From assembly GCF_019104725.1 (NCBI RefSeq), contig NZ_JAHRXF010000028.1, positions 1 through 64,000 of the forward strand: DNA of 64,000 nucleotides, given 5' to 3'. This stretch comes from Streptomyces corallincola. Its GTDB lineage: Bacteria; Actinomycetota; Actinomycetes; Streptomycetales; Streptomycetaceae. The position numbers were made by a program, and so were the translations under genes. This document shows, piece by piece, positions 8,287 to 16,784 of the stretch (the first letter of the stretch is position 1; every line of letters starts with the position of its first letter). Under the pieces are notes generated by a model, which did not search any database, was not told the origin of the DNA, and saw only the letters and a program-made list of their open reading frames with translations.

Positions 8287-8940
8287 ATGTGGTCCCTGGA
8301 GAGGCATCGTGATGTCGGCGCGTACGCGCTCGGCGTGCTGGACGAAGCGGCGGCCTTCCGCTTCGAGGACCACCTCGTGACGTGCCCTCGGTGCACCGCG
8401 CAGGTGACCGAATTCGGTCCCACCGCACGGCAGTTGATGCTGTACCGCAAGTCCACCCCGCCTTTCGTCGCGCCCCTGGCCGAGCCCGGCCCCCGGCTGC
8501 TGGAGCGGCTGCTGCGCGAGCAGGCCCGGCGCCGCCGGGCGGGCCGCCGACGCCTGCTGTACGGCCTGGCCGCCTCGGTGGTCCTGGCGGTGGCCGGTCC
8601 CGCCCTGACCGCGTTCGCGGGGCATCCGGGGCAGGGGTCGGTGACCAGTGCGGCGACCGATCCGGGTACCGGGGTGTCGGCGCGGGTGACCAGCGAGGAC
8701 ACCGGGCAGGGCAGCCGTGTCGAGCTGACGGTGCGGGACGCCTCCGGGCCGCACACCTGCCGACTGGTCGTCGTCGGGCGGGACGGCTCCGAGCAGGTCG
8801 TGGGCGGGTGGCGGGTGGGCGGCGGGGAGCACGCGGCGACCTCCACGATGGCGGGCACCACGATGCGCCCGGAAGAGATCGCCCGCTACGAGGTCCGCAC
8901 CACGGACGGCCAGCGGCTGGTGGCGGTGCCGGGCGCCTGA
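8287..8940 (+). CDS. zinc-finger (ZAS-type) transmembrane anti-sigma factor
   Basis: 217 residues; a GAGGA lies six bases before ATG 8287. The N-terminal anti-sigma domain carries the ZAS motif H-x3-C-x2-C as HLVTCPRC (H29, C33, C36). A basic stretch (RRRRAGRRR, 81-89) precedes one membrane helix (about 91-110). The extracytoplasmic C-terminal domain (about 110-217) is Thr/Ser/Gly-rich with a single Cys in HTCRLVVV. In this family the cytoplasmic domain binds the ECF factor and releases it on envelope or redox signals. The partner is presumably the sigma factor at 6855. Confidence 0.88.
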   Translation: MWSLERHRDVGAYALGVLDEAAAFRFEDHLVTCPRCTAQVTEFGPTARQLMLYRKSTPPFVAPLAEPGPRLLERLLREQARRRRAGRRRLLYGLAASVVLAVAGPALTAFAGHPGQGSVTSAATDPGTGVSARVTSEDTGQGSRVELTVRDASGPHTCRLVVVGRDGSEQVVGGWRVGGGEHAATSTMAGTTMRPEEIARYEVRTTDGQRLVAVPGA

Positions 8941-8965
8941 GAGGCACCTCCGAGCCGCGCGCCCG

Positions 8966-9829
8966 CTACTTCAGCAGGCGGGATATCCGGCGGTCCGCGA
9001 GCGGCTTGCCGCCGGTCTGGCAGGTGGGGCAGTACTGGAGCGCGGAGTCGCTGAAGGAGACCTCGCGGACGGTGTCGCCGCAGACCGGGCACGGCTCGCC
9101 CGCGCGGCCGTGCACCCGCATCCCGCTCTTCTTCTCCGCCTTCAGCCGCCCGGCGGCGACCCCGCGCGAGCGGTCCACCGCCTCGGTGAGCGTGGTGCGC
9201 AGCGCGGTGTACAGCCGCTCGGTCTCCTCGCCGGTGAGGGAGGCGGCCACTTTGAACGGGGACATGCGGGCCGCGTGCAGGATCTCGTCGCTGTAGGCGT
9301 TGCCGACGCCCGCGATCAGGCTCTGGTCGCGCAGCGCGCCCTTCAGCCGGCGCCGCTCGTCCTTCAGCAGCGCGGCGAACCGGGCCAGGTCGAAGCCGTC
9401 CGCGAGCGGGTCGGGGCCGAGCCGGGCGATGCCGGGCACGTCCCGCGGGTCCCGTACGACGTACACCGCGAGGCGTTTCTGCGTACCGGCCTCGGTGAGG
9501 TCGAAGCCCTCGCCGGTCTCCAGCGCGACCCGGAGCGCGAGCGGGCCCCTGCCGGGGCGTGGCGGGCCGTCGGGGAGCCGGTCCTTCCACTGGAGCCAGC
9601 CCGCGCGGGCCAGGTGGGTCACCAGGTGCGGGCCGCCGTCGGTGCCGATGGCCAGGAACTTGCCGTACCGGCGGACGGCCGCCACCTCGTGGCCCTCGAC
9701 GGCGGTGACCGGCGGGTCGTAGGTCTTCAGGACGCTGACGGCGACCGGCAGCACGCGTACCACCCGGCGTCCGGTCAGGTGCTCGGCGAGGAAGTCGGTG
9801 AGTGCTTCGACCTCGGGCAGTTCCGGCAT
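8966..9829 (-). CDS. Fpg/Nei-family DNA glycosylase-AP lyase
   Basis: 287 residues. The protein starts with the family signature MPELPEVE: P2 is the nucleophile that forms the Schiff base and E3 is catalytic. K57 in RRYGKFLAI is the conserved beta-hairpin Lys. The helix-two-turn-helix region contains QSLIAGVGNAYSDEIL. A C-terminal zinc finger is formed by CPVC and CPTCQTGG. The enzyme removes oxidised bases and nicks the abasic site. Without further comparison I cannot separate MutM (8-oxoG) from Nei-like (oxidised pyrimidine) activity; the finger ends in QTGG rather than the usual MutM QR-containing finger, which leans towards an Nei-like paralogue. Confidence 0.92.
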   Translation of the reverse strand: MPELPEVEALTDFLAEHLTGRRVVRVLPVAVSVLKTYDPPVTAVEGHEVAAVRRYGKFLAIGTDGGPHLVTHLARAGWLQWKDRLPDGPPRPGRGPLALRVALETGEGFDLTEAGTQKRLAVYVVRDPRDVPGIARLGPDPLADGFDLARFAALLKDERRRLKGALRDQSLIAGVGNAYSDEILHAARMSPFKVAASLTGEETERLYTALRTTLTEAVDRSRGVAAGRLKAEKKSGMRVHGRAGEPCPVCGDTVREVSFSDSALQYCPTCQTGGKPLADRRISRLLK

Positions 9830-9931
9830 ACGTCCAGGGTGCCATCCGGCTCCGGGGACGCACGCCGGGCGGCGGCGTCCGGTGCGGGCGTGCGGGACGG
9901 GCGTCCGGCCCGGGCGTACGGCCCGGCGGTC

Positions 9932-12019
9932 TCAGGCGGGTTCCAGCTCGCGTGCGGAGACGCGGAACTCGCACCACACGGCCTTGCCGCCGCCGCGCGC
10001 CTCGACGCCCCACTCGTCGGCGAGCCGGTCCACCAGGATCAGGCCGCGCCCGGAGACCCGGTCGTCGCTGGGTTCGCGGCGGCGCGGCAGGGCGCTGGAG
10101 GAGTCCTCGACCTCGACGCGCAGCCGCCGCCCCTCGCCGTCCAGGACGCGCAGGGTGACGACGGCGGCGCCCTCGGTGTGCAGCAGCGCGTTGGTGACGA
10201 GTTCGTCGGCGGCGAGTTCGATCTCGTCGGCGCGGTCACGGGCACCCCAGGCGCGGACGGCGGTACGGATCATGTGCCGGGCCTGGGTGAGCGCCTCGGG
10301 GTCGCCCGGCGCCACGTGCTGCTGGAGCCGTCCGCCGGGGCGCGGGGTCTCGGGGGTGCGGCGGCGCAGCAGGAGCAGCGCCACGTCGTCGTCCCCGCCG
10401 CGTTCGTCGGCGGTCTCGATGAGCCGGGTGGCCAGGTCGCGGACCTCCTCGGGGCCCGCTTCGATCTCCCGCAGCAGGGCGCGCATCCCGTCGTCCAGGT
10501 CGGCGCCGGGCTGCTCGACCAGGCCGTCGGTGCAGAGCAGCAGGGTGTGGCCGGGGTCGAGTTCGAGGGTGGCGACGGGGTAGTCCAGGGTGCCGAACTC
10601 GGCGGAGAGGCCGAGCGGCAGCCCGCCCGCGACGGGGACCCGGCGGCAGGTGCCGTCGGCGTGCCGGACCAGCGGGTCGATGTGCCCGGCGCGCACCACC
10701 TGGACCACGCCGGTGGTCAGGTCGGCCTCGGCGTAGAGGCAGGTGGCGAAGCGGTCGGTGTCGAGTTCGTGCAGGAAAACCGAGGCGCGGGCCATCACGG
10801 TGGCGGGCGGGTGGCCCTCGGCGGCGTAGGCGCGCAGCACGATGCGGAGCTGGCCCATGACGGCCGCCGCGTGCGTGTCGTGGCCCTGTACGTCGCCGAT
10901 GACCGCGCCGACCCGGCCGCCGGGCAGCGGGATCAGGTCGTACCAGTCGCCGCCGATGTCCCGGCCCGGGGCGCCGGCGGCGGCCCGGTAGCGCACGGCG
11001 ACGTCGGCGCCCCGGACGCTGGGGATGGTGCGCGGCAGCATGGCCTGCTGGAGGCTCTGCGCGAGGTCCTTCTCCTGCTCGTAGAGCATGGCGCGCTGGA
11101 GGCTCTGCGCGATGCTGCTGCCGAGGGCGATCAGGACGTTGCGGTCCTCGGCGGAGAAGCCGCGCCGGTCGCCGTAGAGCAGGCCCATCGCGCCGATCGG
11201 CCGGGCCTGGGCGATGAGCGGCAGATAGGCGGCGGAGGTGATGCGCAGGCCGGTGATGTGCGGCCAGAGGCCGGGGAAGCGCTCGGCGAACTCCTCCGGG
11301 GACTCGATGAAGCAGGGGGTGAGGGTGCGGACGGCCTCGCTCATCGGGTACTGCTCGTCGATGCCGGTGATCCGGGTGCCGGGGACGAAACTGCCCGCCG
11401 GGCCCTCCGCGACCAGCCGGATGCGGTCGGACTCGACCAGGCCGAGGACCAGGCTGGTGGAGCCGAGCAGGGTCAGGCCGTGGGTGTCGGTGACCACGTC
11501 GATGACGTCCTGCACGGTGCGCGCGTGGGCGAGCGCGGCGGTCGCGGTCTGCACCACGTTGGTCTGGGCGCGCCGCGCGGTCTCCTCCTCGCCGCGTGCG
11601 GTCGCCTCGCGGAGTTCGTCGGTGGCGTCCCGGAGGATGCCGATGATCCGGCGCGGGCGGCCGGTGTCGTCGCGGCGGATGTAGCCCTGGGTGTGCGTCC
11701 AGCGCAGACTGCCGTCGCGGCGGCGGACCCGGAAGTAGGTGCCGTAGTTCTCCCGGCTCTCCTTGATGGCCTGCGTGACCACGCGGTCCAGGCGGTGCCC
11801 CTCGCCGGGCGGCAGGCGCGGGGCGAGGCTCTTGGCGTAGCCGTCGTACTCGTCGGGGCGCGCGTCGAAGATCTCCCGTGCCTGCTCGTCCATGCTGAAC
11901 AGACCGGTGTCCAGATCCCAGTCGAACGTGCCCATGTGGTTGAGCGCGAGGATCGGAACCGGGTGGGCGGGCCAGTCCTCCGGGAGTGACAGGGCGGCGT
12001 TCGCTCCCCGATCAGCCAT
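9932..12019 (-). CDS. PAS-GAF-SpoIIE phosphatase-HATPase regulator
   Basis: 695 residues, four modules: PAS (about 23-135; LALNHMGTFDWDLDTGLF, SLRWTHTQGYIRRDDTGRP), GAF (about 150-310), SpoIIE/PP2C phosphatase (about 340-552; GGDWYDLIPL, VIGDVQGHD, LLLCTDGLVE, GGDDDVALL) and a C-terminal anti-sigma-type ATPase (about 575-690; ELAADELVTNALLH). No membrane segments, so cytoplasmic. Streptomycetes carry many such proteins. They are thought to control anti-sigma-factor antagonists by dephosphorylation, and sometimes to act as kinases too. No STAS antagonist gene lies next to it. Fpg/Nei lies 102 bases downstream on the same strand. Confidence 0.92.
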   Translation of the reverse strand: MADRGANAALSLPEDWPAHPVPILALNHMGTFDWDLDTGLFSMDEQAREIFDARPDEYDGYAKSLAPRLPPGEGHRLDRVVTQAIKESRENYGTYFRVRRRDGSLRWTHTQGYIRRDDTGRPRRIIGILRDATDELREATARGEEETARRAQTNVVQTATAALAHARTVQDVIDVVTDTHGLTLLGSTSLVLGLVESDRIRLVAEGPAGSFVPGTRITGIDEQYPMSEAVRTLTPCFIESPEEFAERFPGLWPHITGLRITSAAYLPLIAQARPIGAMGLLYGDRRGFSAEDRNVLIALGSSIAQSLQRAMLYEQEKDLAQSLQQAMLPRTIPSVRGADVAVRYRAAAGAPGRDIGGDWYDLIPLPGGRVGAVIGDVQGHDTHAAAVMGQLRIVLRAYAAEGHPPATVMARASVFLHELDTDRFATCLYAEADLTTGVVQVVRAGHIDPLVRHADGTCRRVPVAGGLPLGLSAEFGTLDYPVATLELDPGHTLLLCTDGLVEQPGADLDDGMRALLREIEAGPEEVRDLATRLIETADERGGDDDVALLLLRRRTPETPRPGGRLQQHVAPGDPEALTQARHMIRTAVRAWGARDRADEIELAADELVTNALLHTEGAAVVTLRVLDGEGRRLRVEVEDSSSALPRRREPSDDRVSGRGLILVDRLADEWGVEARGGGKAVWCEFRVSARELEPA

Positions 12020-12183
12020 GACGCCACCTTGCCAGGATTCGACGGATTCTTCGACTGGTACGACCGCAGGACAGGGTACGGGGACCGGCGGGGTTACGGC
12101 AGCGGGGCGGCGCGGTACACGGAGTGACGGGTTCCGTCGCGCGCCCGGCGCGTGCGACGCCCACGGCAGGCAGGAGCGCGCCC

Positions 12184-13593
12184 GTGCACTGGTTCACCGC
12201 ACCCGAGGACTGGACGGCACGGCTGGTGCTCCAGCGGGCCTTGGCGGCCGTGTATCTGGCGGCGTTCCTGACCGCCGTCCGGCAGTTCCGGGCTCTGCTC
12301 GGGGAGCGGGGCATGCTGCCGGTGCCGCGCTTCACCGCGCGGACGCCGTTCCGGCGGGCGCCGAGCGTGTTCCAGTGGTACTACTCGGACCGCTTCTTCG
12401 CGGGCTGCGCCTGGACCGGGTGCGCGGTGTCGGCGGCGCTGCTCGCGGGCGCGGACGGGCTGCTGCCGCTGTGGGGCGGCATCCTGCTGTGGCTGGTGCC
12501 GTGGGCGCTGTATCTGTCCATCGTGAACGTCGGGCGGACCTGGTACGCCTTCGGCTGGGAGTCTTTGCTGCTGGAGACGGGGTTCCTGGCGGCGTTCCTC
12601 GGCAACGGGGAGGTGGCGCCGCCGGTCCTGGTGCTGTTCCTGCTGCGCTGGGTGCTGTTCCGGGTGGAGTTCGGCGCCGGGCTGATCAAGCTGCGCGGCG
12701 ACGCCTGCTGGCGGAACCTGACCTGCCTGTACCACCACCACGAGACCCAGCCGATGCCGGGCCCGCTCAGCCGCTTCTTCCACCACCTGCCCCGCCCGCT
12801 GCACAAGGTGGAGGCCGCCGCCAACCACGTCACCCAACTCGTCGTGCCCTTCCTGCTGTTCACCCCGCAGCCGGTCGCCTCGGCCGCCGCCGCGCTGATG
12901 ATCGCCACCCAGCTGTGGCTGATCCTCTCCGGCAACTTCGCCTGGCTGAACTGGGTCACCGTCGTGCTGGCCCTCTCCGCCCTCCGGCTCCCCGGCGGCC
13001 CCCCGCCCGCGACCGCCCCGGCGCCCCTCTGGTACGAGGTCCTGGTGCTCGGGGTCGCGGTGGTCCTGCTCGCCCTCGGCGGCCGCCCGGTGGCGAACAT
13101 GATCTCCCGGCACCAGGTCATGAACCGCTCCTACGACCCGCTGCACCTGGTCAACACCTACGGCGCGTTCGGCAGCGTGGTCCGGGTCCGGCACGAGGTG
13201 ATCGTCGAAGGCACCCTGGACGAGGTGCCGCGCGCCGAATCCGCCTGGCTCGCCTACGAGTTCAAGGGCAAACCGGGTGATGTACGGCGCCGCCCGCGGC
13301 AGTTCGCGCCCTACCATCTCCGGCTGGACTGGCTGATGTGGTTCGCCGCCCTCTCCCCCGGGTACGCCGACGAGTGGTTCGGCGGCCTCGTCGAACGCCT
13401 GCTGGCGAACGACCGCGACACCCTGCGCCTGCTCCGCTCCTCCCCCTTCCCGCCCGGCACCCCGCCCCGTCACGTCCGCGCCCGCCTGTACCGCTACCGC
13501 TTCACGACGCGGGAGGAACGGCGCGTGTCCGGGGCGTACTGGGAGCGGACGTACGTGCGCGAGTACCTGCCGCCCACCCGGCTCGGCCGGTAG
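12184..13593 (+). CDS. lipase maturation factor family protein
   Basis: 469 residues from GTG 12184, with CAGGAG ending eight bases upstream. Many hydrophobic segments lie in the first 330 residues, with family hallmarks between: FQWYYSDRFFAG, VGRTWYAFGWESLLLETGF, RVEFGAGLIKLRGD, LTCLYHHHETQPMPGP. The C-terminal soluble part contains VNTYGAFGSV and WLAYEFKGKPGD. Vertebrate LMF1 helps fold dimeric lipases in the ER; the bacterial homologues have no proven function. Convergent with the alpha-mannosidase gene. Confidence 0.88.
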   Translation: MHWFTAPEDWTARLVLQRALAAVYLAAFLTAVRQFRALLGERGMLPVPRFTARTPFRRAPSVFQWYYSDRFFAGCAWTGCAVSAALLAGADGLLPLWGGILLWLVPWALYLSIVNVGRTWYAFGWESLLLETGFLAAFLGNGEVAPPVLVLFLLRWVLFRVEFGAGLIKLRGDACWRNLTCLYHHHETQPMPGPLSRFFHHLPRPLHKVEAAANHVTQLVVPFLLFTPQPVASAAAALMIATQLWLILSGNFAWLNWVTVVLALSALRLPGGPPPATAPAPLWYEVLVLGVAVVLLALGGRPVANMISRHQVMNRSYDPLHLVNTYGAFGSVVRVRHEVIVEGTLDEVPRAESAWLAYEFKGKPGDVRRRPRQFAPYHLRLDWLMWFAALSPGYADEWFGGLVERLLANDRDTLRLLRSSPFPPGTPPRHVRARLYRYRFTTREERRVSGAYWERTYVREYLPPTRLGR

Positions 13594-13608
13594 CGGCCCC
13601 CCACCTCA

Positions 13609-13660
13609 CGGGGTGCGGGGAACCGCGCGGCGGCCCGCACGCACGGAACCCCGCACCCCG
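13609..13660. terminator. hairpin between convergent genes
   Basis: A 12-base perfect inverted repeat: 13609-13620 (CGGGGTGCGGGG) pairs with 13649-13660, with a 28-base GC-rich loop that can itself fold. It lies between the convergent lipase-maturation-factor and alpha-mannosidase genes, so it probably ends both transcripts. No U-tract follows, as is common in Streptomyces. Confidence 0.55.
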
Positions 13661-13669
13661 AAGGGTGCC

Positions 13670-16600
13670 TCAGGCGCGCCGCAGGCGAAGGGTGCGCAGC
13701 TCGAAGGGGCGGAGGACGACCGGAATCAGGTCCCCGTCGAAGTCCGCACCCCCGCCCTCCAGCGGACGTTCCAGCAGATCGGTGGCCACGACGTCCCGCA
13801 GCGGGAACGCGACCCGGAGCGCCCCCCGAACCCGCCCCCCGTGAGCCTCGTGGAACCGCACGACGACGTCCCCGCTGCCGTCGTCCGCGAGCTTCACCGC
13901 GGTGACGACGACGGCGTCCCCCTCCACGGAGACCAGGGGCGCGACCTCCCCCGCCCCCAGGACCCGCCGCTCGGGGACGTTGATCCGCCACCCCTCCCGG
14001 ACGGCGTCCCCCACGGAAGCCCCCGGCACCAGCGCGTGCCGGAACCGGTGAACGCCCTGATCGGTCTCGGGGTCGGGGAACCGGGGTGCCCGCAGCAGGG
14101 AGACCCGGACCGTGGTCGTCGTCCCCCCGTCGCCCCCGGACTCGGTACCGCGCACGGCCCGCGTCACGTCGTGGCCGTACGTGGAGTCGTTGACGACGGC
14201 GACTCCCCACCCCGGCTCGCCGACCCGCACGAACCGGTGGTTGCACGCCTCGAACTTGGCCGCCTCCCAGGACGTGTTGGTGTGGGTGGGCCGGTGGAAG
14301 TGCCCGAACTGCGTCTCGGAGGCGTACCGTTCGGCGTGCACGTCGAGCGGGAAGGCGAGCTTGAGGAACTTCTCGGTCTCGTGCCAGTCCACCTCCGTGT
14401 CCACGACGAGCCGCTTCTCGCCGGGCGCCAGCGAGAGCACCTGGGTGACACGGGAGTCCCCGAAGACGCGGCCGACCCGCACGGAGAACCCGTCCGCACC
14501 GGCCGTGACGGACTCGGCGTCGGTGAGATCGGTGACGGTGTTCCGGTAGAACTCGTCCACGTCCCAGGCGTCCCACTTGTTGGGGAAGTCGGCGTGCAGT
14601 TGGAGCAGGTTGGCGGCCGTGCCGGGGGCGACGGTCTCCCGGTCGGCGGCCACGTCGTAGGCGGACACGACGAGTCCGCGCGCGTCGATCACGACGCGCA
14701 GCAGCCCGTTGTCGAGGAGGTACCCGCCCTCGGGGCGCGGGGCGACGGTGGCGGAGCCGGGGTCGGCCGGGGCGCCCGCGCCACCGGCCGGGACACCGGC
14801 CCGCGCGTGCGGGGCGGCGTTGAAGACGAGCGGGACGCTCCCGTCACCGGCGAGCGCGCGCTGGGCGGCGTCGATGACGGCCTCCAGTTCGCGGGCGACG
14901 CGCGCGTAGGTGGCGCGGGCCTCCCGGTGCACCCAGGCGATGGAGGAGCCGGGCAGGATGTCGTGGAACTGGTGGAGCAGCACCGTCTTCCACAGGCGGT
15001 CCAACTCCTCGTAGGGGTAGGGGAATCCGGTCCGTACGGCGGCGGTGGCCGCCCACAGCTCGGCCTCCCGGAGCAGGTGTTCGCTGCGCCGGTTGCCCTG
15101 CTTGGTGCGGGCCTGGCTGGTGAGGGTGGCCCGGTGGAGTTCGAGGTACAGCTCGCCGACCCAGACGGGCGGGGCGGGGTACTCGGCCTCGGCCTTCTCG
15201 AAGAAGGCGCGCGGGGTCTCCCAGGTGACGGTGGCCGAGCCCTCCAGGTCGCTCAGCCGGGCCGCCTTGGCGACCATCTCGCGCGTGGTGCCGCCGCCGC
15301 CGTCGCCCCAGCCAGTGGGCGCGAGGGAGTGCCGGGCGCGCCCCTTGTCCTTGAAGTTCCGTGCGGCGTGGGCGAGTTCGGAGCCGCGCATGGAGCAGTT
15401 GTAGGTGTCCACGGGCGGGAAGTGGGTGAAGATCCGGGTGCCGTCGATGCCCTCCCACTGGAAGGTGTGGTGGGGGAAGCTGTTCGTCTGCGACCAGGAG
15501 ATCTTCTGCGTGAGCAGCCACTTGGACCCGGCCGCCTTGATGATCTGCGGCAGCCCGGCGGCGAAGCCGAACGTGTCGGGCAGCCACGCCTCCTCGTTCT
15601 CGATGCCGAACTCGTCGAGGAAGAACCGCTTTCCGTGCACGAACTGCCGGGCCATCGCCTCCGAGCCGGGCATGTTGGTGTCGGACTCGACCCACATGCC
15701 GCCCGCCGGTACGAACCGCCCGTCCGCGACGGCCTTCTTGACCCGCGCCCACACCTCGGGCCGGTGTTCCTTCACCCAGGCCCACTGCTGTGCCTGGGAC
15801 ATGGCGAACACGAAGTCGGGTTCGTCCTCGATGAGCGCGGTCATGTTGGACGTCGTACGGGCGACCTTCCGCACGGTCTCGCGCAGCGGCCACAGCCAGG
15901 CGGAGTCGATGTGCGCGTGCCCGACCGCGCTGATCCGGTGCGCGGACGGCACGGCCGGCGCCGCCAGCACCTCGGCCAGCTGTGCGCGGGCGCGCTCCGC
16001 CGTGCCGCCCACGTCCTGGAGATCGACCACGTCCAGCGCCCGGCCGACCGCGCGCAGGATGTCGTGGCGGCGGGCGGAGTCCGCGGGCAGCTCGGCCATC
16101 AGCTCGCCGAGCACCTCCAGGTCGAGCACCAGGTTCCACACGTTCTCGTCGAACACGGCGAGATCCATGCGGGTGAGCGTGTACTGCGGCTCGCTCCCGG
16201 CGGTCTCCCGGTCGCCCAACCGGGTGGGACGGAAGGGGTGGTAGTCGAGGATGACCGGGTTGGAGGCGGCCTCGACGTGCAGGCGCACCTCCTCGCCGCC
16301 CGCGACGGGCGCGCCGATCCGCACCCACTGGTTGCGCGGGTTGAGCCCCTTCACCGGGCTCCCGTCGGGCCGGTAGACCAGGCCCTCGCACTGGAAGCCG
16401 GGCATGTTCTCGTCGAAGCCGAGGTCGAGCAGGGCCTCGACGGTACGGCCCGCCCACGCCTCGGGGACGGTCCCGGTCACCCGGAACCAGCTCGTCCCCC
16501 AGGGGGCGCCCCAGCGGGCGCCCACCTCGATCGGCTCGGGCCGCGCGGCGAGCCCCTCCTCGACCGGCACGGGTTCACCGGGCGCGTTCCACACCGCGAC

Positions 16601-16696
16601 CGCGAGCGGCACGGACTCGGGGTACACGGCCGGACGGATGCGCTCGTCCAGGACGCGCCGGAGACGGGCTTCGACCAGATCGCGGTCGTCATGCAT
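13670..16696 (-). CDS. GH38 alpha-mannosidase
   Basis: 1008 residues from ATG 16696; the reading frame stays open upstream but that sequence is Pro-rich and lacks family similarity. The N-terminal part (1-250) is the accessory beta domain. The catalytic domain starts at VGHAHIDSAWLW (metal ligands H262 and D264), followed by WVESDTNMPGSEA and WLPDTFGF with nucleophile D374. The C-terminal half has the beta-sandwich domains, for example LNTSWEAAKFEACNHRFVR in outline. No signal peptide, so cytoplasmic. The enzyme removes alpha-mannose residues with retention. It is last in the operon running from 23308, after the GH85 gene, which points to N-glycan mannose as substrate. Confidence 0.93.
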   Translation of the reverse strand: MHDDRDLVEARLRRVLDERIRPAVYPESVPLAVAVWNAPGEPVPVEEGLAARPEPIEVGARWGAPWGTSWFRVTGTVPEAWAGRTVEALLDLGFDENMPGFQCEGLVYRPDGSPVKGLNPRNQWVRIGAPVAGGEEVRLHVEAASNPVILDYHPFRPTRLGDRETAGSEPQYTLTRMDLAVFDENVWNLVLDLEVLGELMAELPADSARRHDILRAVGRALDVVDLQDVGGTAERARAQLAEVLAAPAVPSAHRISAVGHAHIDSAWLWPLRETVRKVARTTSNMTALIEDEPDFVFAMSQAQQWAWVKEHRPEVWARVKKAVADGRFVPAGGMWVESDTNMPGSEAMARQFVHGKRFFLDEFGIENEEAWLPDTFGFAAGLPQIIKAAGSKWLLTQKISWSQTNSFPHHTFQWEGIDGTRIFTHFPPVDTYNCSMRGSELAHAARNFKDKGRARHSLAPTGWGDGGGGTTREMVAKAARLSDLEGSATVTWETPRAFFEKAEAEYPAPPVWVGELYLELHRATLTSQARTKQGNRRSEHLLREAELWAATAAVRTGFPYPYEELDRLWKTVLLHQFHDILPGSSIAWVHREARATYARVARELEAVIDAAQRALAGDGSVPLVFNAAPHARAGVPAGGAGAPADPGSATVAPRPEGGYLLDNGLLRVVIDARGLVVSAYDVAADRETVAPGTAANLLQLHADFPNKWDAWDVDEFYRNTVTDLTDAESVTAGADGFSVRVGRVFGDSRVTQVLSLAPGEKRLVVDTEVDWHETEKFLKLAFPLDVHAERYASETQFGHFHRPTHTNTSWEAAKFEACNHRFVRVGEPGWGVAVVNDSTYGHDVTRAVRGTESGGDGGTTTTVRVSLLRAPRFPDPETDQGVHRFRHALVPGASVGDAVREGWRINVPERRVLGAGEVAPLVSVEGDAVVVTAVKLADDGSGDVVVRFHEAHGGRVRGALRVAFPLRDVVATDLLERPLEGGGADFDGDLIPVVLRPFELRTLRLRRA

Positions 16697-16711
16697 ACGG
16701 AGTGCTCCCTC

Positions 16712-16727
16712 TCGGAGTCTCGGAGTC
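16712..16727. repeat. 8-base tandem repeat in the GH85-GH38 spacer
   Basis: TCGGAGTC occurs twice in tandem at 16712-16727 and is followed by a related TCGGGG. It sits in the 88-base gap before the GH38 start, the only long spacer within an otherwise tightly packed operon. It may be only low-complexity sequence; a role in local translation or processing is conjecture. Confidence 0.35.
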
Positions 16728-16784
16728 TCGGGGATCGGGGGTCTGGGGGGGCTGGGGTCTCGGGGGCGGCCCGGTGGGCGCGGG

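Noticed and set aside
9110..11989. 959-codon open frame on the plus strand
   Set aside because: It runs antisense to the SpoIIE phosphatase and Fpg/Nei genes, which have complete domain signatures. The plus-strand translation is low-complexity Gly/Ala/Val/Arg/Asp with no domain, the usual mirror frame in high-GC DNA.
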